Shown one piece after another: positions 44,440 through 54,720 of a DNA stretch of 55,578 nucleotides (positions are counted from its first letter, which is position 1; every line of letters starts with the position of its first letter). Origin of the DNA: Rhizobacter sp. (GTDB lineage Bacteria > Pseudomonadota > Gammaproteobacteria > Burkholderiales > Burkholderiaceae_C); assembly GCA_025355545.1 (NCBI GenBank), contig JANXZN010000212.1, forward strand, positions 1-55,578. The letters are read 5' to 3'. The notes under the pieces were generated by a model. That model was not told where the DNA came from and ran no database searches. It worked only from the letters and a program-made list of their open reading frames with translations. Both the position numbers and the translations under genes were made by a program.

Positions 44440-44973
44440 ATGACGAATTCAGCGCGCGTGCGCCTGCGCCTGACGATGCTGTCCGACCTCGACTTCGTGC
44501 TCTCGGTCGAGCAGGACGGCGCAAACCGCCCGTTCATCACGCCCTGGGAGCGCATCCAGCACGAGGGCGCGATCCGTTTCCCCGACTTCCGTCACTTCGT
44601 CGTCGAGGCCGGCGCCGGCTACGCGTCGGCGGGTTTCGTGATCCTGCAGGGCTGCCGCAACCCGCACCGTTCGATCGAACTGAAGCGCATGGTGCTGCAA
44701 CCGTCGCTGCACGGCCGGGGCATCGGCCGCGCCTGCCTGCGGCTGCTGGCGCAGATGACGTTCCGCGACCAGCACGCGCACCGCTTCTGGCTCGACGTGA
44801 AGGCGCGCAACCTGCGTGCGCAGGCGCTCTACCGCAGCGAAGGCTTCATCGAGGAGGGGCGCCTGCGCGAGAGCGTGCGCACCGACGACGGCTACGATTC
44901 GCTGATCGTGATGGCGATGCTCGAGCACGAACACGCGGCCCGCGTCGCCGCCCGCGGCGCGGGCGCGGCCTGA
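44440..44973 (+). CDS. GNAT family N-acetyltransferase
   Basis: IELKRMVLQPSLHGRGIGRACLRLLAQMTFRDQHAHRFWLDVKARNLRAQALYRSEGFIEEGRLRE; acetyl-CoA loop and ARNxxAxxLYxxxGF. Confidence 0.88.
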   Translation: MTNSARVRLRLTMLSDLDFVLSVEQDGANRPFITPWERIQHEGAIRFPDFRHFVVEAGAGYASAGFVILQGCRNPHRSIELKRMVLQPSLHGRGIGRACLRLLAQMTFRDQHAHRFWLDVKARNLRAQALYRSEGFIEEGRLRESVRTDDGYDSLIVMAMLEHEHAARVAARGAGAA

Positions 44974-44996
44974 CGATTTATCACCGGGAGACACGC

Positions 44997-46634
44997 ATGC
45001 AAGCCACGATGATGAATGTGCCGCTGTCGCTGAACCACCTGCTGGACCGCGCCGGCCAGCTGTTCGGCGGCAACGAGATCGTCTCGCGCCTGCCCGACAA
45101 GTCGTTCAAGGTCCACACCTACCGCGAGTTCCATCGCCGCACGCGCGCACTCGCCTCGGCGCTGCAGTCGCTGGGCCTGCGGCGCGGCGAGCGCGTCGCC
45201 ACGCTGAGCTGGAACCACCACGCCCACCTGGAGTGCTACTTCGGCATCCCGGCCGCCGGTGGCGTGATGCACACGCTGAACCTGCGCCTCGCGCCGGACG
45301 AGATCGGCTGGATCGCCAGCGACGCGCAGGACCGCTTCCTGATCGTCGACGACGTGCTGTTGCCGCTGTACCGGCAGTTCGCGCATCTGCACGCGTTCGA
45401 GCGCGTCGTCGTCGTGCCGTTCTCGGGTGCGCCGGTGGCGGCCGAGTTGATCGACTACGAGGCGCTGCTGGCCGGCGCCGACCCCGACCGCTTCGAGTAC
45501 GCGCCGCACGCCGAGGACGACGCGGTCGCGATGTGCTACACGTCGGGCACGACGGGCCGGCCGAAGGGCGTGGTGTACTCGCACCGCTCGACCATCCTGC
45601 ACACCTTCGTCGGCTGCCTGGCCGACCACTGGGGGCTGCGCAGCACCGACGTGCTGTTGCCGGTCACGCCGATGTTCCATGCGAACTGCTGGGGCGTGCC
45701 GTATGCGGCGGCGATGCTCGGCGTGAAGATCGTCTTCCCCGGCCCGCACCTGCACCCGGACGACCTGCTCGACCTGATGCAGGCCTATCCGCCATCGCTC
45801 GCGCTGGGTGTGCCGACGATCTGGATGAGCCTGATCCAGCGCTTCGACGCGGCGCTCACGGCCGAGCCCGGCCGCTGGACGCTGCCCGACGGCATGCGCT
45901 CGCTGGTCGGCGGCGCGGCGGTGCCCGAGGCGCTGATCCGTGCGTTCGCCAGGCACGGCGTGTGGTTGCTGCAGGGCTGGGGCATGACCGAGACCTCGCC
46001 GCTGGCGACCGTCTCGTACCTGCGCAACGAGCTGAAGGATGCGGGCGACGAGGTGCGCTTCCAGCGTGCCGCGATGGCCGGTGTGCCCGCGCCGCTGGTG
46101 GACGTGCGCATCCGCACCGGGAACGACACCGACGCGCCCTGGGACGGCCACACGATGGGCGAGATCCAGGTGCGCGGGCCGTTCATCACCGGCTGCTATC
46201 ACCAAAATTCGCACGAGGTGCCGGTCGCCGAAGACAAGTTCACGCGCGACGGCTGGCTGCGCACCGGCGACGTCGCGACGATGGACGCGCTCGGCTTCGT
46301 GCGCATCACCGACCGCACCAAGGACCTGATCAAGTCGGGCGGCGAATGGATCAGCTCGGTCGACCTCGAGAACGCGCTGATGGCGCACCCGGCCATCGCC
46401 GAGGCCGCGGTGATCGCGATTCCGGACGAGAAGTGGAGCGAGCGGCCGCTCGCCTGCGTGGTCGTCAAACCGGGGCAGGATGCACCTCTTGCCGACGAAC
46501 TGGCCGCGCATCTGCTGCGGCACGGCTTCGCGAAGTGGCAGGTGCCCGACCGCTTCGAGTTCATCGACGCCGTGCCGCGCACCTCGACCGGCAAATTCTG
46601 GAAACTGAAACTGCGCGAGCGCTTCCCGCGCTGA
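44997..46634 (+). CDS. Fatty-acyl-CoA ligase (AMP-binding family)
   Basis: MCYTSGTTGRPKGVVYSHRSTILHTF, LLQGWGMTETSP, DGWLRTGDVATMDALGFVRITDRTKDLIKSGGEWISSVDLENALMAHP, RTSTGKFWKLKLRERF. Confidence 0.93.
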   Translation: MQATMMNVPLSLNHLLDRAGQLFGGNEIVSRLPDKSFKVHTYREFHRRTRALASALQSLGLRRGERVATLSWNHHAHLECYFGIPAAGGVMHTLNLRLAPDEIGWIASDAQDRFLIVDDVLLPLYRQFAHLHAFERVVVVPFSGAPVAAELIDYEALLAGADPDRFEYAPHAEDDAVAMCYTSGTTGRPKGVVYSHRSTILHTFVGCLADHWGLRSTDVLLPVTPMFHANCWGVPYAAAMLGVKIVFPGPHLHPDDLLDLMQAYPPSLALGVPTIWMSLIQRFDAALTAEPGRWTLPDGMRSLVGGAAVPEALIRAFARHGVWLLQGWGMTETSPLATVSYLRNELKDAGDEVRFQRAAMAGVPAPLVDVRIRTGNDTDAPWDGHTMGEIQVRGPFITGCYHQNSHEVPVAEDKFTRDGWLRTGDVATMDALGFVRITDRTKDLIKSGGEWISSVDLENALMAHPAIAEAAVIAIPDEKWSERPLACVVVKPGQDAPLADELAAHLLRHGFAKWQVPDRFEFIDAVPRTSTGKFWKLKLRERFPR

Positions 46635-46648
46635 GGCGGCTCGGGGGT

Positions 46649-46675
46649 GGATATACAATCTCGCAATGTCTATCC
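46649..46675 (+). promoter_or_regulatory. Imperfect dyad overlapping a -10-like TATACAAT upstream of the toxin-antitoxin pair (candidate operator/promoter)
   Basis: GGATATACAA-TCTCGCA-ATGTCTATCC; 8 of 10 arm positions pair. Confidence 0.4.
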
Positions 46676-46695
46676 AGGCCTGAAAGCGATCCGCG

Positions 46696-46935
46696 ATGCA
46701 AGTCTCGAAGTGGGGCAACAGCCTGGCCATCCGCCTGCCCGCCGCCGTCGTCGCGGTTCTGAATTTGAAAGAGGGCGATCAGGTCGAGGTCGAAGTGGCG
46801 AATGCGCGAACCCTGAGCGTGCACCGCTCGGACGCGGGTGACCGACAGGCGCTCGCGCGCCTGCGCAAGTTGCGCGGCACGCTTCCGGCCGATTTCAAGT
46901 TCGACCGCATGGAAGCCAACGAGCGCAGGCCGTAG
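46696..46935 (+). CDS. AbrB/MazE-type antitoxin (VapB-like)
   Basis: MQVSKWGNSLAIRLPAAVVAVLNLKEGDQVEVEVANARTLSV: SpoVT/AbrB-like fold signature; directly upstream of a PIN toxin. Confidence 0.88.
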   Translation: MQVSKWGNSLAIRLPAAVVAVLNLKEGDQVEVEVANARTLSVHRSDAGDRQALARLRKLRGTLPADFKFDRMEANERRP

Positions 46936-46937
46936 TC

Positions 46938-47336
46938 GTGTGGGTGCGTCCGTTCGTCGACACGAACGTCTTGCTGTACCTGCTGTCGGGCGACGCCGCG
47001 AAGGCAGAGCGCGCCGAGGCGCTGCTGCGCGGCCGCGCCGTGATCAGTGTGCAGGTGCTGAACGAATTCGCGAACGTGGCGCGCCGCAAATTGCGGCTCG
47101 GCTGGCCCGAGGTCGGGCTGGCGTTGGTTGATATTCGGCGCTTCTGCGAAGTGCAGCCGCTGACCCTGGAAACCCATGAACGCGGCATCGCGTTGGCGGC
47201 ACGCTACCAGCTGAGCGTCTACGACGCGATGATCGCTGCCGCCGCCCTGGAGGCGGGTTGCGCAACGCTGGCGTCCGAAGACTTTTCGGCGGGTCGGCGA
47301 CTCGATCGCGTCACGATCCGCGACCCGTTTGCGTGA
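46938..47336 (+). CDS. PIN-domain toxin (VapC-like)
   Basis: [14 protein letters not shown]...[18 protein letters not shown]...[27 protein letters not shown]: conserved PIN acidic residues; GTG start 2 nt after the antitoxin stop. Confidence 0.88.
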   Translation: MWVRPFVDTNVLLYLLSGDAAKAERAEALLRGRAVISVQVLNEFANVARRKLRLGWPEVGLALVDIRRFCEVQPLTLETHERGIALAARYQLSVYDAMIAAAALEAGCATLASEDFSAGRRLDRVTIRDPFA

Positions 47337-47371
47337 CATCCCGGCTTCATCTGCCTTCGAAGAACCTCTGC

Positions 47372-49690
47372 ATGACTTCCGAACCCGATCTTTTCGACAC
47401 GCCCGCCGACGACAACGGCAACGCCATCGGCCTCGCGCAATACGCCGAGCGCGCCTACCTCGAATACGCGCTGAGCGTCGTCAAGGGCCGCGCGCTGCCC
47501 GACGTCTGCGACGGCCAGAAGCCGGTGCAGCGCCGCATCCTGTACTCGATGCAGCGCATGGGCCTGGCGTTCACGACCGCGGCCGGCCCGCGCGCCGTGA
47601 AGAGCGCGCGCGTCGTCGGCGACGTGCTCGGCAAGTTCCACCCGCACGGCGACACCGCGGCCTACGACGCGATGGTGCGGATGGCGCAGGATTTCTCGCA
47701 GCGCTACCCGCTGGTCGACGGCCAGGGCAACTTCGGCTCGCGCGACGGCGACGGCGCGGCGGCGATGCGCTACACCGAGGCCCGCCTGGCACCGATCACG
47801 CGGCTGCTGCTCGACGAGATCGACGAAGGCACGGTCGACTTCGTCGCCAACTACGACGGCTCGACCGAAGAACCGCGCCAGCTGCCGGCGCGGCTGCCGT
47901 TCGTGCTGCTCAATGGCGCGAGCGGCATCGCGGTGGGCCTGGCGACCGAGGTGCCGAGCCACAACCTGCGCGAGGTTGCGGCCGCGGCGGTGGCGCTGAT
48001 CCGCAACGAGCGGCTCGGCGACGACGAACTCGCCGCGCTGATCCCCGGCCCCGACTACCCGGGCGGCGGCCAGATCATCAGCAGCGCGCAGGAGATCCGC
48101 GCGGCCTACACCTCGGGCCGCGGCAGCCTGAAGCTGCGTGCGCGCTGGAAGACCGAAGACCTCGCGCGCGGCCAGTGGCAGCTCGTCGTCACCGAACTGC
48201 CGCCCGGCGCGAGCACTCAGAAGGTGCTCGAAGAGATCGAGGAGCTGACGAACCCGAAGGTCAAGGCCGGCAAGAAGGCGCTTCTCGCCGAGCAGGCGCA
48301 GCTGAAGGCGACCATGCTCGCGGTGCTCGACGCGGTGCGCGACGAGTCGAGCAAGGATGCGCTGGTGCGGCTCGTGTTCGAGCCGAAGTCGCGCACGATC
48401 GAACAACAGGAGCTGATCACCATCTTGCTCGCGCACACCTCGCTCGAGAGCTCGGCGCCGATCAACCTGACGATGATCGGTGCCGACGGCCGGCCGACGC
48501 AGAAGAGCCTGCGCCAGATCCTCGCCGAGTGGGTCGCGTTCCGCGCCGAAACGGTGCAGCGCCGCACGCACCACCGGCTGGGTCGGGTGCTCGCGCGCAT
48601 CCACGTGCTCGAAGGGCGGCAGCTGGTGCTGCTCAACCTTGACGAGGTGATCCGCATCATCCGCGAGTCCGACGAGCCCAAGCCGGCGCTTGTCGCGCGC
48701 TTCGGGCTGAGCGAGATCCAGGCCGACGACATCCTCGACATCCGGTTGCGTCAGCTCGCGCGGCTCGAGGGCATCAGGATCGGGCAGGAGCTTTCGGCCC
48801 TGCGCGTCGAGCAGGGCAAGCTCGAGGACATTCTGAACAGCCCGGCCTCGCTGAAGCGGCTGCTGATCAAGGAGATCGAGCTCGATGCCAAGACGCATGG
48901 CGACGCGCGCCGCACGCTGATCCAGGCCGGGAAGAGGTCCGTCGCCGAGATCAGGATCGTCGACGAGCCGATCACCGTCGTCGTCAGCCTGAAAGGCTGG
49001 GCGCGCGGCCTGAAGGGCCACGAGATCGAGGCTGCCAGCCTCGCGTTCAAGGCCGGCGACGCGCTGTATGGCACCTTCGCCTGCCGCAGCGTCGACGCGT
49101 TGCTGGTGTTCGGCAGCAACGGCCGCGTTTATTCGACGCCGGTCGCGCAGCTGCCCGGCGGGCGCGGCGACGGCCAGCCGATCACCTCGCTGATCGAGCT
49201 CGAACCGGGTACCCAGCCGGCGCACTATTTCGCGGGACACGCGCAGCAGACCTTGCTGCTCGCCGGCACCGGCGGCTTCGGCCTGCTGGCGCGCGTCGGC
49301 GACCTGCTGTCGCGCCAGCGCGGGGGCAAGAGCTTCCTGAGCCTGGAGGCCGACGAGAAGCCGCTGCCGCCGAGCCTGGCCGATGCGCAGGCCCAGGTCG
49401 CGTGTCTGTCGCTGGCGGGCCGGCTGCTCGTGTTCCCGCTCGACGAGCTGAAGCTGCAGGCTAACGGCGGCCGCGGCCTGACCTTGATCGACCTTGACCC
49501 AAAGGACGCGCTCGTCAGCGTCGCGGTCTTCGGCACGACCCTGCAGGTGCTGGGCAGTGGCCGCGGCGGCAAGCCGAAGGACGAACTGCTGCGGGGCGCC
49601 GCGCTGACCGCGTACGCCGGCAGGCGTGCCCGCAAGGGCCGGGTGCAGGACGTGATGCCGAAGGCATTGCGGGTGCTGCGCGCCGAGTGA
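47372..49690 (+). CDS. parC: DNA topoisomerase IV subunit A
   Basis: [100 protein letters not shown]; 772 aa. Confidence 0.95.
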   Translation: MTSEPDLFDTPADDNGNAIGLAQYAERAYLEYALSVVKGRALPDVCDGQKPVQRRILYSMQRMGLAFTTAAGPRAVKSARVVGDVLGKFHPHGDTAAYDAMVRMAQDFSQRYPLVDGQGNFGSRDGDGAAAMRYTEARLAPITRLLLDEIDEGTVDFVANYDGSTEEPRQLPARLPFVLLNGASGIAVGLATEVPSHNLREVAAAAVALIRNERLGDDELAALIPGPDYPGGGQIISSAQEIRAAYTSGRGSLKLRARWKTEDLARGQWQLVVTELPPGASTQKVLEEIEELTNPKVKAGKKALLAEQAQLKATMLAVLDAVRDESSKDALVRLVFEPKSRTIEQQELITILLAHTSLESSAPINLTMIGADGRPTQKSLRQILAEWVAFRAETVQRRTHHRLGRVLARIHVLEGRQLVLLNLDEVIRIIRESDEPKPALVARFGLSEIQADDILDIRLRQLARLEGIRIGQELSALRVEQGKLEDILNSPASLKRLLIKEIELDAKTHGDARRTLIQAGKRSVAEIRIVDEPITVVVSLKGWARGLKGHEIEAASLAFKAGDALYGTFACRSVDALLVFGSNGRVYSTPVAQLPGGRGDGQPITSLIELEPGTQPAHYFAGHAQQTLLLAGTGGFGLLARVGDLLSRQRGGKSFLSLEADEKPLPPSLADAQAQVACLSLAGRLLVFPLDELKLQANGGRGLTLIDLDPKDALVSVAVFGTTLQVLGSGRGGKPKDELLRGAALTAYAGRRARKGRVQDVMPKALRVLRAE

Positions 49691-49805
49691 GCGCAGGTGA
49701 ACCGGACACGTCCTACACGCCCCAGGCGTCGCGCCTGATCGCGCCGCCGCGGTGCGCTTGATGCAATGGCCGCTTCGGCAGCCGCATCCGGTGAAAGGAA
49801 CCCGC

Positions 49806-50324
49806 ATGACCACCACGACGATCACCGACCCGATCCTGGCCCATAGCACGCTCTGGAGCCTGATCAAGGACATCAGGTTCGCGATGTTCACGACCCGCCA
49901 GGCGAACGGCCAGCTGCATTCGCGCCCGATGACGACGCAGAACTCCAGCCTCGACGAGGATTCGAACCTGTGGTTCTTCATGTCGCGCGGGGGCGACCCC
50001 GTCGCCGATCTGAGCGCCGAGCCCAGCGTCAACGTGAGCTATGCCGATCCGGACAGGGACAGCTACGTCTCGGTGTCCGGCACCGCGAGCGTGGTCGAGG
50101 ACACCGCGAAGAAGCAGCAGCTGTGGACGAAGCTCGCCGAGGCCTGGTTTCCGGGCGGCATCGGCGATCCCGATCTCGCGCTGGTGCGCGTGCGGATCGT
50201 CCATGCGAACTACTGGGACATGAAGCAAAGCAAGATCGTCCGGCTCTACCAGATGGCCAAGGCCGCGCTCAACGGCAAGCCGCCGACCGGGCTCGGCGAG
50301 CATGCCGAGATTCACATAAACTGA
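49806..50324 (+). CDS. Pyridoxamine 5'-phosphate oxidase-like FMN-binding family protein (general stress protein type)
   Basis: LIKDIRFAMFTTRQANGQLHSRPMTTQNSSLDEDSNLWFFMSRGGDPVADLSAEPSVNVSYADPDRDSYVSVSGTASVVED; RBS-like gaaagga. Confidence 0.85.
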   Translation: MTTTTITDPILAHSTLWSLIKDIRFAMFTTRQANGQLHSRPMTTQNSSLDEDSNLWFFMSRGGDPVADLSAEPSVNVSYADPDRDSYVSVSGTASVVEDTAKKQQLWTKLAEAWFPGGIGDPDLALVRVRIVHANYWDMKQSKIVRLYQMAKAALNGKPPTGLGEHAEIHIN

Positions 50325-50336
50325 GGCCGGGCTCGC

Positions 50337-51218
50337 GTGTCCGTCTTCTTCGACATCAGTCACAGCACGCACTACCGCTATCACCAGCCGGTGCGTCTGG
50401 GCGAACACCGCGTGATGTTCCGCCCGCGCGGCAGCCACGATCTGCGCGTGCTCGCAACCGATCTGCAGGTGACTCCGGAGCCCGTCGACATCCGACTGAT
50501 CCAGGACGTGTACTCGAACTCGGTGGCGCTGGTGCGGCCGCAAAGCCCGGCCACCGAACTGAAGCTGGAGTGCACGTTCTCGGTCGAGCACACCGGCACG
50601 CGCGCGCTCGACCTGCCGCTGAAACCGGCCGCCTCGGCCTACCCGTTCGCCTACAGCGACGAAGACCGCATCGCGCTGCAGCACTACCTGCTGCCGTACT
50701 ACGACGACCCGAGCGGCGAACTCGAGGCCTGGGCCCGGGCCTTCGTCCGCGACGACGGCAGCAGCGGCACGCGCGAGCTGCTGGTCGAGATGACGCAGGT
50801 GATCCGCGCCTCGATGCGCTATGTCGCGCGTTTCGACGAGGGCGTGCAGACGCCGTACGAGACGCTGCAGTGGCAGTCCGGCACCTGCCGCGATTTCGCG
50901 ACCTTGATGATCGAGGCGGTGCGCCGGCTCGGCTACGCCGCGCGCTTCGTCTCGGGCTACCTCTACACGCCGTGGCTCGACGACGGCGGCCCCGAGCACG
51001 TCGGCGCCGGGGCGACCCACGCGTGGGTGCAGGTCTATCTGCCGGGGGCCGGCTGGATTCCGTTCGACCCGACCAACAACCTGGTCGGCGGCACCGATCT
51101 GATCCGCGTCGGCGTCGCGCGCCACGCCGGCCTGGCGTCGCCGGTCAGCGGCTCGTGGGTCGGTCGCCCCGGCGACTTCGCCGGCATGTTCGTCGACGTG
51201 CAGGTTCGTCGACGCTAG
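50337..51218 (+). CDS. Bacterial transglutaminase-like family protein
   Basis: FDISHSTHYRYHQPVRLGEHRVMFRPRGSHD...WQSGTCRDFATLMIEAVRRLGYAARFVSGYLYTP...THAWVQVYLPGAGWIPFDPTNN: catalytic Cys/His/Asp contexts. GTG start. Confidence 0.9.
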   Translation: MSVFFDISHSTHYRYHQPVRLGEHRVMFRPRGSHDLRVLATDLQVTPEPVDIRLIQDVYSNSVALVRPQSPATELKLECTFSVEHTGTRALDLPLKPAASAYPFAYSDEDRIALQHYLLPYYDDPSGELEAWARAFVRDDGSSGTRELLVEMTQVIRASMRYVARFDEGVQTPYETLQWQSGTCRDFATLMIEAVRRLGYAARFVSGYLYTPWLDDGGPEHVGAGATHAWVQVYLPGAGWIPFDPTNNLVGGTDLIRVGVARHAGLASPVSGSWVGRPGDFAGMFVDVQVRRR

Positions 51219-51703
51219 TGCCCGCCGCCGAACGGGCGGCGCAGCGTGCGCAGAAGCGCGATTGCCAGCGCCGCGAAAAGCGCCACGCTCCAGAAGTCGT
51301 AGGGCACACCGAACAGCTTGACCGCCGCATCGGCGCAGCTCGCGCGGGCCGAGAACACGTCGGGCAGCAGGCTGTCGAGGCCGAGCCAGCCGCTGACGAT
51401 TTTGTCGGCGAGCGTCAGATTGCACGACGCCGATGCCGCCGCCTCGAAGTGCTGCCACAGTGCCGCTGCCACGCCGCACAGCGCGAGCAGCAGCGCCACG
51501 CCGCCGGCGATCGCGCGCCCGGCGGCACTGCGCCACAACAACCCGATCACGCAGGCCGCGGCGACGCCCAAGAAGATCACGCGCTGCAGCACGCACCACG
51601 GGCAGGGCTGCATGCCGAACCCGTGCTGCGAGACCAGCGCCGCGCCGACCGCGGCCAGGCTGGCGACGGCGACGCCGGCGAAGACCCGCGCGCCGCCGCT
51701 CAT
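51215..51703 (-). CDS. dsbB: Disulfide bond formation protein B
   Basis: MQPCPWCVLQRVIFLGVAAACVIGLLWR (CxxC) and a second Cys pair region; multiple TM segments; 162 aa. Confidence 0.88.
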   Translation of the reverse strand: MSGGARVFAGVAVASLAAVGAALVSQHGFGMQPCPWCVLQRVIFLGVAAACVIGLLWRSAAGRAIAGGVALLLALCGVAAALWQHFEAAASASCNLTLADKIVSGWLGLDSLLPDVFSARASCADAAVKLFGVPYDFWSVALFAALAIALLRTLRRPFGGGH

Positions 51704-52176
51704 TTCACCTGCGCGATCAGCTCGATCTCGACGCAGGCACCCATCGGCAACTGCGCGACGCCGAACGCGCTGCGCGCATGTGCGCCCTTGTCGCCGAAGA
51801 CATCGGCGAACAGCTCGGAGCAGCCGTTCGTCACCAGGTGCTGCTCGATGTAGTCGGGCGCGCTGTTGACCAGGCTCATCACCTTGACGATGCGCTCGAT
51901 GTCGTTGAGATCGCCGACCGCGGCGTGCAGGGTGCCGAGCAGGTCGATCGCGACTGCGCGCGCCGCATGCTTGGCGGTGGCGGTGACCATGTCGCGCCCG
52001 AGCTGGCCGACCCAGGCCTTGCCGTCGCGCCTGGCGATGTGGCCGGCGACGAACAGCAGCTTGCCGCTGCGCACGAACGGCAGGTAGGCCCCGGCGGGCA
52101 TCGCGATCGGCGGCAGCGTAATGCCGAGCTCGGTCAGGCGGTCGTAGATCGAGCCGGCAGAAGATGCGTTCGCCAT
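51700..52176 (-). CDS. RidA family protein (YjgF/YER057c/UK114)
   Basis: FVRSGKLLFVAGHIARRDGKAWVGQLGRDM...LLGTLHAAVGDLNDIERIVKVMSLVNSAPDYIEQHLVTNGCSELFADVFGDKGAHARSAFGVAQLPMGACVEIELIA; ATGA overlap with dsbB. Confidence 0.88.
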   Translation of the reverse strand: MANASSAGSIYDRLTELGITLPPIAMPAGAYLPFVRSGKLLFVAGHIARRDGKAWVGQLGRDMVTATAKHAARAVAIDLLGTLHAAVGDLNDIERIVKVMSLVNSAPDYIEQHLVTNGCSELFADVFGDKGAHARSAFGVAQLPMGACVEIELIAQVK

Positions 52177-52224
52177 GGGTTTGCCGCCTGTCGGGTTGGG
52201 AGGCGCAAATCCTACACTGCCGCG

Positions 52225-54678
52225 ATGCAGGGACGAGCCGACACCGGGGCGCGCCTGGCGGCGTTGGCGCTCGCCTGGGTCGCGGGCGTCGCGCTGCACC
52301 TGCAGCAGCGCGCGCTGTGGCCGATCGAGGCCTACGTCGCGGCGATCGCGCTCGGCCTGCTCGGTGCGACCGCGGCGTGGCGCTGGCGGCGTGCGTTCGT
52401 GCCCGGCCTGGCCGCCGCTGCGCTGCTGGCGATCGGCGCGTCGGGCGTGCGCGCGTCGCTGCGCCTGGCGGATGCATTGCCGCCGGCGCTCGAGGGCCGG
52501 GATCTCGTCGTCACCGGCGTCGTCGCGAGCCTGCCGCAGCGCAGCGCGGCGGGCTTGCGCTTTCGCTTCGAGGTCGACGGTGCGGCGCTCGACGGGCAGG
52601 CGGTGACGCTGCCGGCGCTGCTCGCGCTCGGCTGGTACAAGGGCCAGCACGAAGACGCCGCGCTGAGCGAGCCGCAGGCCGAGTTGCGCGCCGGCCAGCG
52701 CTGGCGCTTCGCATTGCGGCTGCGCCAGCCGCACGGCAACCTGAACCCGCACGGCTTCGACTACGAACTGCAGCTGTTCGAGCAGGGCGTGCGCGCGACC
52801 GGTTATGTGCGCGACGCGCCCGCGCCTGCGATGCTGCACCGCGCCGCGGGCTTTCCGGTCGAGCGGCTGCGCCAGCGCGTGCGCGACGCGATCTTCGCGG
52901 CCGTGCCGGACACGCGCGCCGCCGGCGTGCTGGCCGCGCTCGCGGTCGGCGACCAGGGTGCGATCGAGCGCGAGGACTGGGACCTGTACCGCAACACCGG
53001 CATCGCCCACCTCGTGTCCATCAGCGGCCTGCACATCACGATGTTCGCGTGGCTCGCCAGTGCCGCGATCGCTCGGGTCTGGCGGCGCAGCCGGCGGGCG
53101 ATGCTGTGGTGGCCGGCGCCGCTGGCGGCGACCTGGGGTGGCCTTGGCTGCGCCGCGGCGTACGCGCTGTTCTCGGGCTGGGGCGTGCCGTCGCAGCGCA
53201 CCATCTGGATGCTCGCGGTCGTCACGCTGGCGCGCGCCAGCGGCGTGCGCTGGCCGTGGGCGCTGGTGCTGCTGGTCGCGGCCGTGGTCGTCACCGCGAT
53301 CGACCCGTGGGCGTTGCTGCAGGCCGGGTTCTGGCTGTCGTTCGTCGCGGTGGGATTGCTGATGGCGTCGTCGAGCGCAGGCGTCGCTGCCGATGCCGCC
53401 GCGTCGGCCGTGCCCGCGGGCTGGCGCGGCTGGCCACGCCGCGTCTGGGCCGCGCTGCGTGCCGATCTGCGCACCCAGGTGATCGCGACCGTCGGCCTCG
53501 CGCCGCTGTCGCTGCTGTTCTTCCAGCAGGTCTCGGTCGTCGGCTTCGCGGCCAACCTGATCGCCATTCCCGTGGTCACGCTGGTGATCACGCCGCTGGC
53601 GCTGCTCGGCGTCGCGCTGGTGCCGTTGTGGAGCGTCGGTGCCTGGGTCGTGCAGCAGCTCAACGCGGTGCTGGCCGCGCTCGCCGCGTGGCCGGGCGCG
53701 GTCTGGCTGGTGCCGGTGGCACCCGCCCTGGCGCAGCTCGTCGGGCTGCTCGGCGCGGTGCTGCTGGTGCTGCCGCTGCCGTGGCGCGTGCGAGCGCTGG
53801 CGCTGCCGCTGCTCGTGCCCTTGCTGTGGCCGCCGCGGGCGCTACCGCCGCCGGGCGGGTTCGACCTGCTCGCGCTGGACGTCGGGCAGGGCACCTCGGT
53901 GCTGCTGCGCACCCACGCGCACCTGCTGGTGTTCGACGCCGGCCCGCAGTATTCGCGCGAGAGCGACGCCGGCCAGCGCGTGTTGCTGCCGCTGCTGCGC
54001 GCCCGCGGCGAACGCCGCATCGACCGCCTCGTGCTGAGCCATCGCGACCTCGATCACGTCGGCGGCGCCGGCGCGCTGTTGAAGGCGATGCCGGTCGACG
54101 ACGTGCTCAGCTCGCTCGAGCTCGACCACCCGCTGCTCGGTCGCGCGCGCCACACGACGCGCTGCAGCGCCGGCCAGTCCTGGGACTGGGACGGCGTGCA
54201 CTTCGCGGTGCTGCGTCCGGTGGCCACCGACTATGAGCGCGCGCTGAAGGCGAACGCGATGTCCTGTGTGCTGCGTGTCAGTGGCGGCGGGCGCAGCGTG
54301 CTGCTGACCGGCGACATCGAGCGCGAGCAGGAACTCGCGTTGCTGGCCGATGGCGCCGACGGGCTGCGCAGCGACGTGCTGATCGTGCCGCATCACGGCA
54401 GCAAGACCTCGTCGACGCCGGCGTTCCTGGACGCGGTGCAGCCGCGCGTCGCGGTGTTCCAGGCCGGCTACCGCAACCGCTTCGGGCACCCGGCGCCCGA
54501 GGTGCTGCAGCGCTATGTCGAGCGCGGCATCGAGATCGATGCGACGCCGAGCTGCGGCGCCTGGCGCTGGGATGCCGCGGCTTCGGCCACCGGCCCGACC
54601 GCCGGCATTTGCCAGCGCGACGCGGCGCGGCGCTACTGGCATCACGGCGACGGCTACCATCGCCGGGCGGTGCGGTGA
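52225..54678 (+). CDS. comEC: DNA internalization-related competence protein ComEC/Rec2
   Basis: Competence region GVLAALAVGDQGAIEREDWDLYRNTGIAHLVSISGLHITMFAWLAS plus C-terminal metallo-beta-lactamase-like LLALDVGQGTSVLLRTHAHLLVFDAGP...LVLSHRDLDHVGGA...LLTGDIEREQE...VPHHGSKTSSTPAFLDAVQPRVAVFQAGYRNRFGHP. Confidence 0.93.
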   Translation: MQGRADTGARLAALALAWVAGVALHLQQRALWPIEAYVAAIALGLLGATAAWRWRRAFVPGLAAAALLAIGASGVRASLRLADALPPALEGRDLVVTGVVASLPQRSAAGLRFRFEVDGAALDGQAVTLPALLALGWYKGQHEDAALSEPQAELRAGQRWRFALRLRQPHGNLNPHGFDYELQLFEQGVRATGYVRDAPAPAMLHRAAGFPVERLRQRVRDAIFAAVPDTRAAGVLAALAVGDQGAIEREDWDLYRNTGIAHLVSISGLHITMFAWLASAAIARVWRRSRRAMLWWPAPLAATWGGLGCAAAYALFSGWGVPSQRTIWMLAVVTLARASGVRWPWALVLLVAAVVVTAIDPWALLQAGFWLSFVAVGLLMASSSAGVAADAAASAVPAGWRGWPRRVWAALRADLRTQVIATVGLAPLSLLFFQQVSVVGFAANLIAIPVVTLVITPLALLGVALVPLWSVGAWVVQQLNAVLAALAAWPGAVWLVPVAPALAQLVGLLGAVLLVLPLPWRVRALALPLLVPLLWPPRALPPPGGFDLLALDVGQGTSVLLRTHAHLLVFDAGPQYSRESDAGQRVLLPLLRARGERRIDRLVLSHRDLDHVGGAGALLKAMPVDDVLSSLELDHPLLGRARHTTRCSAGQSWDWDGVHFAVLRPVATDYERALKANAMSCVLRVSGGGRSVLLTGDIEREQELALLADGADGLRSDVLIVPHHGSKTSSTPAFLDAVQPRVAVFQAGYRNRFGHPAPEVLQRYVERGIEIDATPSCGAWRWDAAASATGPTAGICQRDAARRYWHHGDGYHRRAVR

Positions 54679-54720
54679 CTGGCCTGGAATTTGCTACCCT
54701 GTCGGCGAGGAGACGTGCTC

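Noticed and set aside
28788-44555. 5,255-aa antisense ORF opposite the giant gene (also 12795-20360 and 22827-28691 on -)
   Set aside because: Translation is a compositionally biased Arg/Asp/Val/His string without recognisable domains. Long stop-free antisense frames are expected opposite GC-rich GAC/GGC/GCC-repeat codons, whereas the sense frame has clear domains.
47620-47700. ParC QRDR substitution (Thr at the E. coli Ser80 position, GDTAAYDAM) as a quinolone-resistance mutation
   Set aside because: Probably natural lineage variation; resistance cannot be inferred from this residue without comparison to susceptible relatives.
4371-49700. Genomic island with mobile-element boundaries
   Set aside because: No integrase, transposase, tRNA or flanking direct repeats recognised; the insertion idea rests only on the parE/parC separation.
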